The notes under the pieces are model-generated. The model was not told the origin of the DNA and made no database searches. It saw only the letters and a program-made list of their open reading frames with translations. Position numbers and translations under genes: made by a program. 40,028 bases of DNA, taken from contig JAHEHC010000004.1 in the NCBI GenBank assembly GCA_024644805.1, positions 1 through 40,028 of the forward strand, written 5' to 3'. Below are positions 28,746-39,724 of the stretch, in pieces (the first letter of the stretch is position 1; every line of letters starts with the position of its first letter). This DNA comes from Flavobacterium sp. (GTDB lineage: Bacteria; Bacteroidota; Bacteroidia; Flavobacteriales; Flavobacteriaceae).

Positions 28746-29510
28746 TTAGAAATTTCGATCGCCCAACCATTTATATAAGATCCTATTGAACTCATCGGGA
28801 TGCTCCATCATGGGTGCATGACCACATTTATCAATCCAATACAGATCGGAATCCGGCAATAGTTCATGAAATTCCTCAGCGACCTCCGGAGGGGTTACTG
28901 AGTCATTCTTACCCCAAATAATACAGGTTGGGGTGTTCATGTGCGGTAGATCCTTGGACATATTATGCCTGATGGCACTTTTTGCAATTGCTAATGTCCT
29001 GATTAGTTTGTTGCGATTGTTTACGGAGGCAAATACCTCATCAACGATCTCTTTAGTGGCTGTCGCTGGATCGTAAAAGACATCCTCAGCCTTTTTCTTG
29101 ATATAATTGTAATCGCCCCTTTTTGGAAAGGAGCCACCCATTGCACTTTCATAAAGACCTGAACTTCCGGTTATGATCAATGCTTTTATTTTATCAGGAA
29201 ACGATTTTGTAGAATACAATCCAATATGACCACCCAATGAATTACCAAGTAAAAGGACATCATTCAAATCAATATGATCGATAAAATCAGACACGTATTT
29301 TGAGAAACTCTTAACGTTGGTCTTCAATATGGACATCTTATAAATAGGCAATTCAGGGATGAGTATTCGATATCCCTTTTCAGGAAAGAAGTTGGTCACA
29401 CCATCAAAATTACTTAGACCGCCCATCAAACCGTGAAGGATGACTATTGGAGTTCCTTCACCGATATCCAAATAGGAAAATTTCCCTTCTTTATTGATCG
29501 TATCCGCCAT
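28746..29510 (-). CDS. Alpha/beta hydrolase
   Basis: VILHGLMGGLSNFD, LLGNSLGGHIGLY nucleophile elbow, CGHAPMMEHPDEF. Confidence 0.93.
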   Translation of the reverse strand: MADTINKEGKFSYLDIGEGTPIVILHGLMGGLSNFDGVTNFFPEKGYRILIPELPIYKMSILKTNVKSFSKYVSDFIDHIDLNDVLLLGNSLGGHIGLYSTKSFPDKIKALIITGSSGLYESAMGGSFPKRGDYNYIKKKAEDVFYDPATATKEIVDEVFASVNNRNKLIRTLAIAKSAIRHNMSKDLPHMNTPTCIIWGKNDSVTPPEVAEEFHELLPDSDLYWIDKCGHAPMMEHPDEFNRILYKWLGDRNF

Positions 29511-29534
29511 TCTTTAATAATAGAATATTAAAGG

Positions 29535-29562
29535 CAAAAGTAAGCAATTTTATTGTTTGCAA
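29535..29562 (-). promoter_or_regulatory. Candidate hydrolase-engB promoter: TTG, N17, TACTTTTG
   Basis: Minus-strand TTG (29562-29560) and exact TAnnTTTG (29542-29535). Confidence 0.55.
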
Positions 29563-29615
29563 TTAATTTTTTGCAAAGAGCTGGCTTTCAAATTTTTAAT
29601 AAAAATAATTAAAGA

Positions 29616-29666
29616 GGTGGTAAAACTTATCAACAATGTGGTAAAATGTGGTAAAATGTGGTAAAA
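29616..29666 (+). repeat. Short direct-repeat array GGTGGTAAAA + 3x TGTGGTAAAA; candidate MraZ operator
   Basis: Exact 10-mer at 29637, 29647, 29657; a fourth GGTGGTAAAA at 29616, 21 bp upstream of the first. Confidence 0.85.
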
Positions 29667-29672
29667 GTTATA

Positions 29673-29680
29673 TATATTTG
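29673..29680 (+). promoter_or_regulatory. Candidate dcw cluster promoter -7 element TATATTTG
   Basis: Exact TAnnTTTG immediately after the repeat array, 30 bp before the mraZ ATG. Confidence 0.65.
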
Positions 29681-29710
29681 AAACTATAAATTTTTAAAAT
29701 AAAATCCTAA

Positions 29711-30184
29711 ATGCTCAATTTAATTGGGACATACGAGTGCAAAGCAGATATGAAAGGACGGGTTATGGTTCCAGCCGCATTAAAAAAGCAGCTTGCCCCC
29801 GAATCAGGAAATGGGTTTGTGATCAAACGAGCCGTTTTTCAGCCCTGTCTTGAATTGTATCCTATGAAGGAATGGGAATTACTCATGGAAAAGGTTACCC
29901 AACTCAATCGTTTCAATAGGAAAAACAACGATTTCATCAGACGTTTCACCGCTGGGGTAAAGACCATCGAGATGGATACGGCGGGTAGACTTCTGATTCC
30001 TAAAGATCTTTCATCTTTTGCCGGAATCAGCAAAGAGATTGTTGTCTCGTCTGCCATTAACATTGTTGAGATATGGGATAAGAAGAAGTACGAACAAGCA
30101 ATTAACGATGCAGCCAGTGATTTTGCTGAATTGGCTGAAGAGGTCATGGGAGACGCAAGTGATGCTAACAATGGAATATCATAG
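29711..30184 (+). CDS. mraZ: Transcriptional regulator MraZ
   Basis: GTYECKADMKGRVMVPAALKKQL, DTAGRLLIPKDLSSFAGI (two SpoVT/AbrB-like halves); first gene of the dcw cluster. Confidence 0.96.
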   Translation: MLNLIGTYECKADMKGRVMVPAALKKQLAPESGNGFVIKRAVFQPCLELYPMKEWELLMEKVTQLNRFNRKNNDFIRRFTAGVKTIEMDTAGRLLIPKDLSSFAGISKEIVVSSAINIVEIWDKKKYEQAINDAASDFAELAEEVMGDASDANNGIS

Positions 30185-31067
30185 ACCGGTATTATTATCC
30201 GAATCTGTCGAAGGACTCAATATCAAACCCGACGGGATCTATATTGATGTCACTTTTGGCGGCGGGGGGCACTCACGAGAAATATTAAAAAATTTAGGCG
30301 AAAATGGGAAATTGATCGCTTTTGATCAAGATCCCGATGCGTTGCAAAATTCTATCGATGATCCAAGATTCATTCTTGTCAATGGAAATTTCAGGCATAT
30401 AAAACGCTTCTTAAGATTTCATGGGTATTCACAGGTTGATGGAATTCTGGGAGATTTTGGGGTTTCATCCCATCAATTTGATATAGCTGAAAGAGGATTT
30501 TCTACTCGATTTGAATCTGAATTGGACATGCGCATGGATCAACGATCCGACTTCTCTGCATTCGACTTGATCAATTCCTATTCAGAAAATGATCTGAAGG
30601 AGATCCTGTACAAGTATGGTGAGTTGCGATCAGCTCCCGGAATGGCCAGACTAATTGCCGAAGAGCGTCAGAAGAATCCCATTACCACAACACAGCAACT
30701 GAAAGAGGTCTTAGGTCGTTTCATTCCCAAACATAAGGAGAATAAGATTTTGGCCCAGGTATACCAAGCCATCAGAATTGAGGTCAACCACGAACTGGAA
30801 GCCCTAAAGGAACTATTGATCCAATCCAATGAGTTGCTGAGACCGGGAGGAAGATTGAGCCTGATATCCTATCATTCGTTGGAAGACAGACTGGTAAAAC
30901 GATTTATGAGAAATGGAATGTTCGAAGGAGAACCTGAGAAGGATGTGTTCGGGAAGTTCGAAGTGCCATTCAAACCCGTTGGAAAGTTCATAATTCCATC
31001 AGAGAAAGAGATTAAGAAGAACAACAGGGCTCGAAGTGCCAAATTAAGAATTGCAGAGAAGCTCTGA
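30171..31067 (+). CDS. rsmH: 16S rRNA (cytosine1402-N4)-methyltransferase
   Basis: MEYHRPVLLSESVEGL, DVTFGGGGHS, GDFGVSSHQFD; ATG 30171 chosen over the called upstream start, giving a 14-nt overlap with mraZ. Confidence 0.96.
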   Translation: MEYHRPVLLSESVEGLNIKPDGIYIDVTFGGGGHSREILKNLGENGKLIAFDQDPDALQNSIDDPRFILVNGNFRHIKRFLRFHGYSQVDGILGDFGVSSHQFDIAERGFSTRFESELDMRMDQRSDFSAFDLINSYSENDLKEILYKYGELRSAPGMARLIAEERQKNPITTTQQLKEVLGRFIPKHKENKILAQVYQAIRIEVNHELEALKELLIQSNELLRPGGRLSLISYHSLEDRLVKRFMRNGMFEGEPEKDVFGKFEVPFKPVGKFIIPSEKEIKKNNRARSAKLRIAEKL

Positions 31068-31076
31068 TCAATAAAT

Positions 31077-31403
31077 ATGAAAGACAATTTTTATAACCTG
31101 TTAAAAGGAAAATTCCTTATCAGTGATGAGGCATTTAAGAATTGGCGCTTTATCATCTTTCTGTCTGTCCTGGCTCTAATTATGATAGCCAGCTCTCATA
31201 GTGCCGACAAGAAGGTGCATTATATCGCAAAGCTGAACAACGATGTGAAAGAGTTAAAAAGTGAATATGTCGATGTTAGAATGAAACTAATGCAGGCAAA
31301 AATGGAAAGTAAGATTATCAGTGCCATGGAAAACAGAGGGTTGTATCCATCGGTATTACCCCCTCAAAAAATAATGATCAAATCAACCACCAAACAAGAT
31401 TAG
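31077..31403 (+). CDS. ftsL: FtsL-like division protein
   Basis: Small single-TM coiled-coil protein between rsmH and ftsI. Confidence 0.82.
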   Translation: MKDNFYNLLKGKFLISDEAFKNWRFIIFLSVLALIMIASSHSADKKVHYIAKLNNDVKELKSEYVDVRMKLMQAKMESKIISAMENRGLYPSVLPPQKIMIKSTTKQD

Positions 31404-31404
31404 T

Positions 31405-33405
31405 GTGCCCATAACCGAAAAGAACATATTGAACCGCTTGTATATAATTGCCGGATGTATGTTCGTCTTTGCTATAATAATTGCAGTGAAGTTGATCAAC
31501 TTACAATTCGTGGATGGGGAAAAATATAGAGAACTTGCTGAAAAGAATACGACACGAAATTTTGTGATTCCTGCCAGTCGGGGGAATGTCTACGCTGACG
31601 ATGGAAGTCTGCTGGCCACCTCAGTTCCCAAGTACGATATTCGTTTTGATGCAGTCACAGTGTCTTCATCCGATTTCAATAAATATCTGCCCGGTCTGTC
31701 TGTTGAACTGAGCAAGATGTTTGGAAAATCGGCCTCCTACCATCAAAATAAATTGAGAAAGGCCCGAGCCAATAAGAATCGGTTTTTACTTATTGCAAAG
31801 AATCTGGGGTATTCAGACTATATCAGGATCAAATCATTTCCATTATTCAATCTGGGACCCTATCAAGGAGGCTTTATCACCGAACAAAGAACAGTAAGAG
31901 AACATCCCATTGGAAAAATTGCTGAACGGACCATTGGTCATGAACAAAAGGACAAACCAGGGACCTATAGTGTGGGCCTGGAAGGTGCTTTTCATGAGTA
32001 CCTCCAAGGGAAAAACGGAAAAAGGTTAAAACAAAAGATCGCCAAGGGTCAGTGGAAACCGGTTTTCGACACCAATGAGGTTGAGCCTCAGGATGGTTAT
32101 GACATCATATCCACGATCAATGTCAATATTCAGGATATTGCCCATCATGCCTTACTGAAACAATTGGAATATTATGAGGCCGAACACGGTTGTGTGATCG
32201 TAATGGATGTAAAGACCGGTGAGATCAAGGCAGTCTCAAACCTGGGCAGGACCAGTAAAGGAACGTATTATGAGAAATTGAATTATGCCGTTGGAGAATC
32301 CCATGAGCCGGGTTCTACGTTCAAAGTAATGGCATTTATGGCTGCTCTTGAGGATAAAGTCATTGATACCAGCACGGTGGTCGACACCAAAACAGGCATG
32401 AAGGTTTTTTATAATAGAAAGATCTACGATTCACATCGAGGAGGATATGGTGAGATTTCAGCAGCAAAGGCAATGGAGGTCTCATCGAATATAGGATTGG
32501 CAACGATCATTGACGAGGCTTATTCAAAAGAACCTCAAAAGTTCATAGATAGGATCAATAGCTTTTCCATCAATGAGAAAATTGGAATTCCAATCAAAGG
32601 TGAAGGGAAACCGGTGATCCCAGGACCTGGACATGAATTGTGGAGTAAGAATGCTCTGCCTTCCTTAGCCTATGGCTATAATTTGAAGCTCACCCCACTA
32701 CAGACATTGACCTTTTACAATGCGATTGCCAATGACGGAGTCATGGTAAAGCCCAGATTCATCAGGGAACTGAAGGTGTGGAATCAGCCGGTAAAGAAGT
32801 TTGAGAAGGAGATCATCAATCCCAAGATCTGTTCTCAATCTACCTTGGATCAAATTCAGGATATATTAAAGAACATTGTGGAGCGGGGTACCGGTAAGAA
32901 TCTATATTCACCCTACTTCTCCATGGCCGGAAAAACAGGTACCGCACAAACAGAATACTGGATGGCCGATTGGGATGAGAATCGGAGATATGTATCATCA
33001 TTTGCTGGTTATTTTCCCGCAGTTAACCCAAAGTATTCTTGTATAGTCATCATCCATAAACCCAGTACTCAGAAAGGTTATTATGGAGCCGATGTTTCCG
33101 GACCTGTATTCAAACGAATAGCTCAAAAGATATTCACCGATTCACCACTAATTGCTGAAGTGACAGAAATCGATAAAGAAGAACGAAGGATCGGAGCCGA
33201 TTATAAGAACTATTACAAAGAAGTACAAAGCACCGAGGCAATGATCCCCAATGTGATTGGAATGGCTGGTATGGATGCCGTGTCGCTACTTGAGAACCTG
33301 GGATTAAAAGTGAAGACCATTGGAACTGGAACCGTTTCGAAGCAATCTATTGAGCCCGGAAATAACATTACTAAAGGAAAACAGATCATATTAAACCTAT
33401 CGTGA
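31405..33405 (+). CDS. ftsI: Penicillin-binding protein, division transpeptidase with C-terminal PASTA domain
   Basis: PASRGNVYADDGSLLA, EPGSTFK (SxxK), SSN, KTGTAQ; PASTA-like MIPNVIGMAGMDAVSLLENLGL; GTG start. Confidence 0.95.
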   Translation: MPITEKNILNRLYIIAGCMFVFAIIIAVKLINLQFVDGEKYRELAEKNTTRNFVIPASRGNVYADDGSLLATSVPKYDIRFDAVTVSSSDFNKYLPGLSVELSKMFGKSASYHQNKLRKARANKNRFLLIAKNLGYSDYIRIKSFPLFNLGPYQGGFITEQRTVREHPIGKIAERTIGHEQKDKPGTYSVGLEGAFHEYLQGKNGKRLKQKIAKGQWKPVFDTNEVEPQDGYDIISTINVNIQDIAHHALLKQLEYYEAEHGCVIVMDVKTGEIKAVSNLGRTSKGTYYEKLNYAVGESHEPGSTFKVMAFMAALEDKVIDTSTVVDTKTGMKVFYNRKIYDSHRGGYGEISAAKAMEVSSNIGLATIIDEAYSKEPQKFIDRINSFSINEKIGIPIKGEGKPVIPGPGHELWSKNALPSLAYGYNLKLTPLQTLTFYNAIANDGVMVKPRFIRELKVWNQPVKKFEKEIINPKICSQSTLDQIQDILKNIVERGTGKNLYSPYFSMAGKTGTAQTEYWMADWDENRRYVSSFAGYFPAVNPKYSCIVIIHKPSTQKGYYGADVSGPVFKRIAQKIFTDSPLIAEVTEIDKEERRIGADYKNYYKEVQSTEAMIPNVIGMAGMDAVSLLENLGLKVKTIGTGTVSKQSIEPGNNITKGKQIILNLS

Positions 33406-34865
33406 AAATATTAAAGGACATACTCTATAAAGTAACTATTGAAAAGGTAATAGGCAATACAGGTGTGTCTGTGAACCAGATTGTATTTGATTCCAGGAAA
33501 GTAACTAAGAACGATGTTTTTATTGCCATAAAAGGGGTGGTCTCTAACGGACATGATTATATCTCCAAAGCCATTGAACTTGGTGCGAATACCATTGTTT
33601 GTGAAGATCTGCCTGATGAGATCAGAAAAGGGACTACCTATATACAAGTAGCGAGTTCCTCATCAGCATTGGCCATAATGGCTTCAAATTATTTTGATAA
33701 TCCTTCAGAGAAGATCACGCTAATTGGCGTGACCGGAACCAATGGAAAAACCACCGTCACATCACTGCTCTATCAACTCTTCAAGGATAGAGGTAACAGG
33801 GTTGGACTATTATCAACCGTGAAGATCCTGGTCAATGAAACGGAATACACTGCTACCCATACCACACCTGATCCATTGACCATCAATTATTATCTAAAAG
33901 AAATGGTCGATCAAGGTGTTGAGTATTGCTTTATGGAAGTAAGTTCCCATGGTATTCATCAAAAGCGAACAGATGGTTTGGATTTCAATGGAGGTATTTT
34001 CACCAACCTGAGCCACGATCATTTGGATTACCATTCGGACTTTGATGAGTATAGAGATATTAAGAAATCATTCTTTGACGAACTACCAAAAACAGCATTT
34101 GCCCTAACCAATGCCGACGATAAGAATGGACCTCTGATGCTTCAAAACACGTTGGCTAAGAAATATACCTATGCCTTGAAGACCTATGCCGATTTTAAAG
34201 CTCAGATCCTGGAGAATCAATTCACCGGATTGCTTTTAAAAATTGATAACAATGAGGTATGGGTGAAGTTAATTGGAAATTTCAATGCCTATAATCTATT
34301 GGCCATATATGCTACTGCAACCTTGTTGGGGAAGGATTCCTTGGAAACTCTTCAGCAGATGAGCAAACTTGAGAATGTCAATGGCCGATTCCAATATTCG
34401 ATTTCGGAAAGAAATATCACTTCGATCGTCGATTATGCACACACACCAGATGCCCTGAAGAATGTACTGGAGACCATTAACACGATCAGGACAGGAAATG
34501 AAGAGCTGATCACGGTGGTTGGTTGTGGTGGAGATCGTGACGCAGAAAAAAGACCGAAGATGGGAAAAATTGCAGCCTCACTTAGTACCAAGGTCATCTT
34601 CACCAGTGATAATCCAAGGAGTGAAGATCCAGAGACCATCATTCATGCAATTGAAAAAGGGGTTCCCCCGGAACACTATAAGAAAACCTTATCGATCAGC
34701 GATCGTAAACAAGCCATCAAAACCGCTTGTCAGCTGGCAGAGGATGGAGATATCATACTGGTTGCGGGGAAAGGTCATGAGTCCTACCAGGAGATCAATG
34801 GCGATCGATTTGATTTTGATGATTTTAAAATTGTGAACCAAATTTTAAATGCTTTAAACAAATAA
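33402..34865 (+). CDS. murE: UDP-N-acetylmuramoyl-L-alanyl-D-glutamate--2,6-diaminopimelate ligase
   Basis: [45 protein letters not shown] start. Confidence 0.96.
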   Translation: MKILKDILYKVTIEKVIGNTGVSVNQIVFDSRKVTKNDVFIAIKGVVSNGHDYISKAIELGANTIVCEDLPDEIRKGTTYIQVASSSSALAIMASNYFDNPSEKITLIGVTGTNGKTTVTSLLYQLFKDRGNRVGLLSTVKILVNETEYTATHTTPDPLTINYYLKEMVDQGVEYCFMEVSSHGIHQKRTDGLDFNGGIFTNLSHDHLDYHSDFDEYRDIKKSFFDELPKTAFALTNADDKNGPLMLQNTLAKKYTYALKTYADFKAQILENQFTGLLLKIDNNEVWVKLIGNFNAYNLLAIYATATLLGKDSLETLQQMSKLENVNGRFQYSISERNITSIVDYAHTPDALKNVLETINTIRTGNEELITVVGCGGDRDAEKRPKMGKIAASLSTKVIFTSDNPRSEDPETIIHAIEKGVPPEHYKKTLSISDRKQAIKTACQLAEDGDIILVAGKGHESYQEINGDRFDFDDFKIVNQILNALNK

Positions 34866-34867
34866 TT

Positions 34868-36100
34868 ATGCTGTATTATTTATTTGATTTTTTAGAAAAG
34901 AAATACCAGTTGCCTGGAGCAGGGTTATTTCAGTTCATTACGTTTAGAGCAGCATTGGCAGTGATCGTATCGCTTTTGATAGCAACTGTGTACGGTAAGA
35001 AGATCATCAAATACCTTCAAAGAAAACAAATTGGTGAATCGGTTCGTGACCTTGGACTTGATGGACAAAATGAAAAAGCAGGTACCCCTACCATGGGAGG
35101 TGTCATCATCATATTAGCGACCATAGTTCCCGTGCTTCTTTTTGCGAAACTGGAGAATATCTATGTGATCCTGTTAATCACCACCACACTCTGGATGGGG
35201 ATCATCGGATTTATAGATGATTACATTAAGAAATTCAAGAACAACAAGGATGGACTATCCGGAAAATTCAAGGTAATAGGTCAGGTAGGATTGGGACTCA
35301 TTGTAGGTGCAACCATGTACTTCCATCCGGATATCACAGTAAAAAGACAAAAGTTAGCAACTCAAAACACCTTAGAGGTAGTTTCTCAAAGTAAAGTGCC
35401 TGAATTCTATCCTGAAGAGAAGACCTTATTAACGACCATTCCCTTTGTGAAAAAGAACGAGTTTAATTATGAAAGTCTGGTCAGTTGGGCAGGTGAGGGA
35501 GCGAGGAAATATGTATGGCTCATTTTTATTCCAATAGTGATCTTCATTATTACCGCAGTATCCAATGGAGCCAATCTAACCGATGGAATCGATGGATTGG
35601 CGGCTGGAACTTCAGCAATTATAGGGGTCACTCTGGCCATTTTTGCCTGGGTATCGGGTAATGTGATCTTTGCCGATTATCTGAATATCATGTATATCCC
35701 CAATACGGGTGAACTCACCATTTTCATCACGGCCTTTGTTGGAGCCTTGATCGGATTCTTATGGTACAATGCCTATCCGGCACAAGTATTCATGGGAGAT
35801 ACAGGAAGTCTGACCATTGGAGGAATAATCGCTGTGATCGCAATTGCGATTAGAAAGGAATGGCTGATACCGATACTATGTGGAATATTTCTGATGGAAA
35901 ACCTGTCAGTGGTCCTTCAGGTGAGTTGGTTTAAATATACCCGCAAGAAATATGGTGAAGGTAGAAGGATTTTCAGGATGTCGCCATTACATCATCATTA
36001 TCAGATCAAGGGATTCCATGAGAGTAAGATCGTTACCCGATTTTGGATCGTCGGGATTGCCCTTGCGATCCTGACCATCGTGACACTAAAGATAAGATAA
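34868..36100 (+). CDS. mraY: Phospho-N-acetylmuramoyl-pentapeptide-transferase
   Basis: [48 protein letters not shown]. Confidence 0.97.
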   Translation: MLYYLFDFLEKKYQLPGAGLFQFITFRAALAVIVSLLIATVYGKKIIKYLQRKQIGESVRDLGLDGQNEKAGTPTMGGVIIILATIVPVLLFAKLENIYVILLITTTLWMGIIGFIDDYIKKFKNNKDGLSGKFKVIGQVGLGLIVGATMYFHPDITVKRQKLATQNTLEVVSQSKVPEFYPEEKTLLTTIPFVKKNEFNYESLVSWAGEGARKYVWLIFIPIVIFIITAVSNGANLTDGIDGLAAGTSAIIGVTLAIFAWVSGNVIFADYLNIMYIPNTGELTIFITAFVGALIGFLWYNAYPAQVFMGDTGSLTIGGIIAVIAIAIRKEWLIPILCGIFLMENLSVVLQVSWFKYTRKKYGEGRRIFRMSPLHHHYQIKGFHESKIVTRFWIVGIALAILTIVTLKIR

Positions 36101-37434
36101 TGAAAAAACTGGTTGTACTGGGTGCTGGAGAAAGCGGGATAGGTGCTGCCTTATTAGGGAAAAAACAAGGATTTGAAGTATTTGTTTCAGATCTGAATAA
36201 GATAAATCAGAAAAATAAAGAAGTTCTTTTACATCATGAGATCACCTGGGAAGATGGACATCATACCATTGAAAAGATAATCACAGCCGACATAGTCGTC
36301 AAAAGCCCCGGGATTCCAGATACAATACCTCTGATCTTAAAATTGAGAGAAAAAGGGGTCAAAGTAGTTTCTGAAATAGAATTCGCTTTCTATTATTCTG
36401 ATGCTACAATTGTTGGGATTACCGGAAGCAATGGCAAGACCACCGTTGCGACAATGGCCCATGAAATTTTAAGGAATGGGGACCTGAATGTAGCACTGGC
36501 TGGTAACATCGGGAATAGTTTTGCAAGAACTCTGGCCGTTAGCGATTTTCAATTCTTTGTATTGGAATTGAGCAGCTTTCAATTGGACGGGATCATTGAT
36601 TTCGTGCCCCATATAGCCGTATTGACCAATTTGTCACCCGATCATTTGGACCGATACGATAATGATTATTCAAAATATATCGAATCGAAATTCAGGATAC
36701 TGATGAATCAATCTGAAGACGACTATTTCATCTACGATCATGAAGATCTGAAGATTCAGGAATGGCTATCAAATAACAAGGTGAACTCACAACTGATTCC
36801 TTTTTCAATAGAAAAGGAAATGTCAAAAGGAACGTATAAAAGAAATAACAAATTAATAATAACCATTAATAACAACCAATTTACCATGCCCATTACATCA
36901 TTAGGATTAGAAGGAAAACACAACCTGAAGAACGCTATGGCGGCTGCAACAGTTGCCACCTTATTAAAGATCAGAAAGGAGACCATCCGCGAAAGTTTGG
37001 AGAATTTTCACGGGGTAGAGCACCGACTTGAAAAAGTATTGAGGATCAATAAGGTGAACTACATCAATGATTCAAAAGGGACCAACGTCAATGCAACGTT
37101 CTATGCACTGGACAGTATGGAAACTCCCACGGTTTGGATCGTAGGGGGTGTTGACAAGGGGAATGATTATTCAGAATTACTTCCATTGGTCAATGAAAAA
37201 GTAAAGGCGATCATCTGTCTTGGGCTGGATAATCAAAAGATCATTGATGCATTTGGAAATGTTGTGGATATCATGGTGGAGACCCATTCGATGGCAGATG
37301 CCGTCCAGGTGGCTTACCGAATTGCTAAGGCAGGAGATACAGTTCTGCTTTCACCAGCTTGTTCCAGTTTCGATCTCTTTAAGAATTTTGAGGAAAGAGG
37401 AAAAATGTTCAAAGAAGCTGTAAGACAACTATAA
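36100..37434 (+). CDS. murD: UDP-N-acetylmuramoylalanine--D-glutamate ligase
   Basis: VLGAGESGIGAALL, GITGSNGKTT, LSSFQLDGI, INDSKGTNVNAT; ATG 36100 overlaps the mraY stop by 1 nt. Confidence 0.96.
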   Translation: MKKLVVLGAGESGIGAALLGKKQGFEVFVSDLNKINQKNKEVLLHHEITWEDGHHTIEKIITADIVVKSPGIPDTIPLILKLREKGVKVVSEIEFAFYYSDATIVGITGSNGKTTVATMAHEILRNGDLNVALAGNIGNSFARTLAVSDFQFFVLELSSFQLDGIIDFVPHIAVLTNLSPDHLDRYDNDYSKYIESKFRILMNQSEDDYFIYDHEDLKIQEWLSNNKVNSQLIPFSIEKEMSKGTYKRNNKLIITINNNQFTMPITSLGLEGKHNLKNAMAAATVATLLKIRKETIRESLENFHGVEHRLEKVLRINKVNYINDSKGTNVNATFYALDSMETPTVWIVGGVDKGNDYSELLPLVNEKVKAIICLGLDNQKIIDAFGNVVDIMVETHSMADAVQVAYRIAKAGDTVLLSPACSSFDLFKNFEERGKMFKEAVRQL

Positions 37435-37450
37435 AAAAATTAAAAAAAGA

Positions 37451-38632
37451 ATGAGAGCTGTATTCAAGCATATTAAAGGAGATAAGACCATTTGGGCAGT
37501 GGTTGGTTTACTGGCCTTGTTCTCCTTTTTGCCTGTGTATAGTGCCAGCAGCAATTTGGCTTATTTATACGGTGATGGGAATACGATCAAATTCTTGCTG
37601 AAGCATTTTGCACACTTACTATTGGGCTTTGCCATTCTTTACGGCGTACATAAGATCCCCTATCACTATTTCAGAGGATTGTCTATTATAGTATTACCAA
37701 TTGTTTTCATCCTACTTTTAATAACCATGTCGCAAGGAACTACAATAGAGGGATCCAATGCCAGTCGTTGGATACGGGTGCCTTTTGTTGGAGTGACCTT
37801 TCAAACATCTACCTTGGCTGCCGTGGTCCTGATGACCTATGTGGCCCGATATCTATCAAAGATCAAAGATAGATCGGTAACCTTCAAAGAGACACTGTTA
37901 CCCCTCTGGTTGCCGATTTTCCTAATCTTGGCTCTGATACTTCCAGCCAATTTATCTACTACAGCGATCATCTTTTCGATGTTGGTGGTATTGGTCTTTA
38001 TTGGTGGATATCCAATACGTTATTTGGGAATTGTATTGGGAATAGGGCTGTTACTACTCACCATGTTCATCGTAACAGCAAAAGCCTTTCCTGATCTCTT
38101 CCCAAATAGGGTAGATACCTGGATGAGTCGGATCGAAAGTTTTATGGATAATGAAGATACCCCGGCCGATTATCAAATTGAGAAAGCAAAGATCGCTATT
38201 GCCTCGGGAGGTGTTACTGGCCTTGGTCCCGGTAAGAGCATACAAAAGAATTTTTTACCCCAATCGTCTTCCGATTTCATCTACGCGATCATCGTTGAAG
38301 AATTTGGATTGATCGGTGGATTGTTCCTGATGTTCCTATACCTGATGTTGCTGTTCCGAATAGTCATTGTAGCCCATAAATCGGATACAATTTTCGGAAA
38401 GCTATTGGTCATTGGAGTGGGTTTGCCCATTGTCTTTATGGCATTGATCAACATGGCCGTTGCTGTAGAATTGTTCCCGGTTACAGGCCAGACCTTGCCG
38501 CTTATAAGTAGTGGGGGAACTTCCATTTGGATGACCTGTCTGGCAGTTGGAATGATATTGAGTGTTAGCTCAAAAAGAGAAGCTGTTGTGAATGAAGAGA
38601 ACCCTTTAGATATACTCAGTGAAGCCATATAG
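37451..38632 (+). CDS. ftsW: FtsW/RodA/SpoVE-family glycosyltransferase
   Basis: Polytopic; [59 protein letters not shown]. Confidence 0.95.
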   Translation: MRAVFKHIKGDKTIWAVVGLLALFSFLPVYSASSNLAYLYGDGNTIKFLLKHFAHLLLGFAILYGVHKIPYHYFRGLSIIVLPIVFILLLITMSQGTTIEGSNASRWIRVPFVGVTFQTSTLAAVVLMTYVARYLSKIKDRSVTFKETLLPLWLPIFLILALILPANLSTTAIIFSMLVVLVFIGGYPIRYLGIVLGIGLLLLTMFIVTAKAFPDLFPNRVDTWMSRIESFMDNEDTPADYQIEKAKIAIASGGVTGLGPGKSIQKNFLPQSSSDFIYAIIVEEFGLIGGLFLMFLYLMLLFRIVIVAHKSDTIFGKLLVIGVGLPIVFMALINMAVAVELFPVTGQTLPLISSGGTSIWMTCLAVGMILSVSSKREAVVNEENPLDILSEAI

Positions 38633-39707
38633 ATTTATCATATCAGGAGGAGGAACAGGTGGACATATCTACCCGGCCATTGCTATTGCCAATGAATTGA
38701 AGAAGCGCTATGCGAATTCAGAATTTCTCTTTGTTGGGGCTAAGGACCGAATGGAAATGGAGAAAGTACCCCAGGAGGGGTATGAGATCATTGGATTGTG
38801 GATCTCCGGTTTGCAACGCAAGCTAACATTGAAGAATCTATTATTTCCACTGAAATTGTTATCCAGCATCTTAAGATCACGCAGAATATTAAGAACGTTC
38901 AAACCCGATGTTGCCATAGGAACCGGAGGGTATGCCAGTGCTCCCTTGTTACGTGTGGCTTCCAATAAGGGAATCCCTTGTCTGATCCAGGAACAGAATT
39001 CCTATGCCGGTATGACCAATAAGTGGTTAAGTAATAAAGCAAAAAGTATCTGTGTGGCCTATGATGGTATGGAACAGTTCTTTCCAGCGAATAAGATTCA
39101 ACTAACCGGAAATCCGGTTCGACAGGATCTGTTGGATATTCATCATAAAAGAGATGAAGCGATTTCCTTCTTTAAATTGAATAAAGATCGCAAGACACTA
39201 TTGGTCTTAGGAGGAAGTTTGGGTGCAAAAAGGGTCAATCAGTTGATCCAGGAGAAATTACCATTTTTCAGATCCTTAGGAATACAGTTGATCTGGCAAT
39301 GCGGAAAATTATACGTAGACACCTATAAACAATATCAGGAGGATACAGTTCATGTGCATGATTTCCTGAATAGGATGGATCTGGCTTATGCAGCATCCGA
39401 TTTTATCATTTCGAGAGCAGGGGCACTATCGGTCTCAGAATTATGTTTGGTGGGAAAACCGGTGCTATTCATACCCTCACCCAATGTAGCAGAAGATCAT
39501 CAGACCAAGAATGCCATGGCAATTTCAGAAAAGAATGCAGCGTTATTGATTAAGGAACAAGAATTGGATCAACTATTCGAGAAGAGGTTTACTGAACTGT
39601 ATCGATCTGAAGAAAAACAACAATTACTCTCTAAAAACATCAAGGAATTAGGAAGACCTAATGCCACAAAAGATATCCTGATAGAAATTGAAAAATTATT
39701 GGGATAG
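38619..39707 (+). CDS. murG: UDP-N-acetylglucosamine--N-acetylmuramyl-(pentapeptide) pyrophosphoryl-undecaprenol GlcNAc transferase
   Basis: [56 protein letters not shown] start overlapping ftsW by 14 nt. Confidence 0.96.
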   Translation: MKPYRFIISGGGTGGHIYPAIAIANELKKRYANSEFLFVGAKDRMEMEKVPQEGYEIIGLWISGLQRKLTLKNLLFPLKLLSSILRSRRILRTFKPDVAIGTGGYASAPLLRVASNKGIPCLIQEQNSYAGMTNKWLSNKAKSICVAYDGMEQFFPANKIQLTGNPVRQDLLDIHHKRDEAISFFKLNKDRKTLLVLGGSLGAKRVNQLIQEKLPFFRSLGIQLIWQCGKLYVDTYKQYQEDTVHVHDFLNRMDLAYAASDFIISRAGALSVSELCLVGKPVLFIPSPNVAEDHQTKNAMAISEKNAALLIKEQELDQLFEKRFTELYRSEEKQQLLSKNIKELGRPNATKDILIEIEKLLG

Positions 39708-39724
39708 CTTGGCATTGAAAACGT

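Noticed and set aside
29627-29635. TTATCAACA resembling a DnaA box (TTATCCACA) beside the mraZ repeats
   Set aside because: Single mismatched copy; the TGTGGTAAAA repeats do not match a DnaA box in either orientation, and no other origin features are present.
30018-30170. N-terminal extension of rsmH in the ORF track (starting inside mraZ)
   Set aside because: The conserved protein begins MEYHRPVLL at ATG 30171; the extension is out-of-frame mraZ sequence.
36043-36099. N-terminal extension of murD within the mraY 3' end
   Set aside because: Canonical start [13 protein letters not shown] at 36100; extension is alternate-frame mraY.
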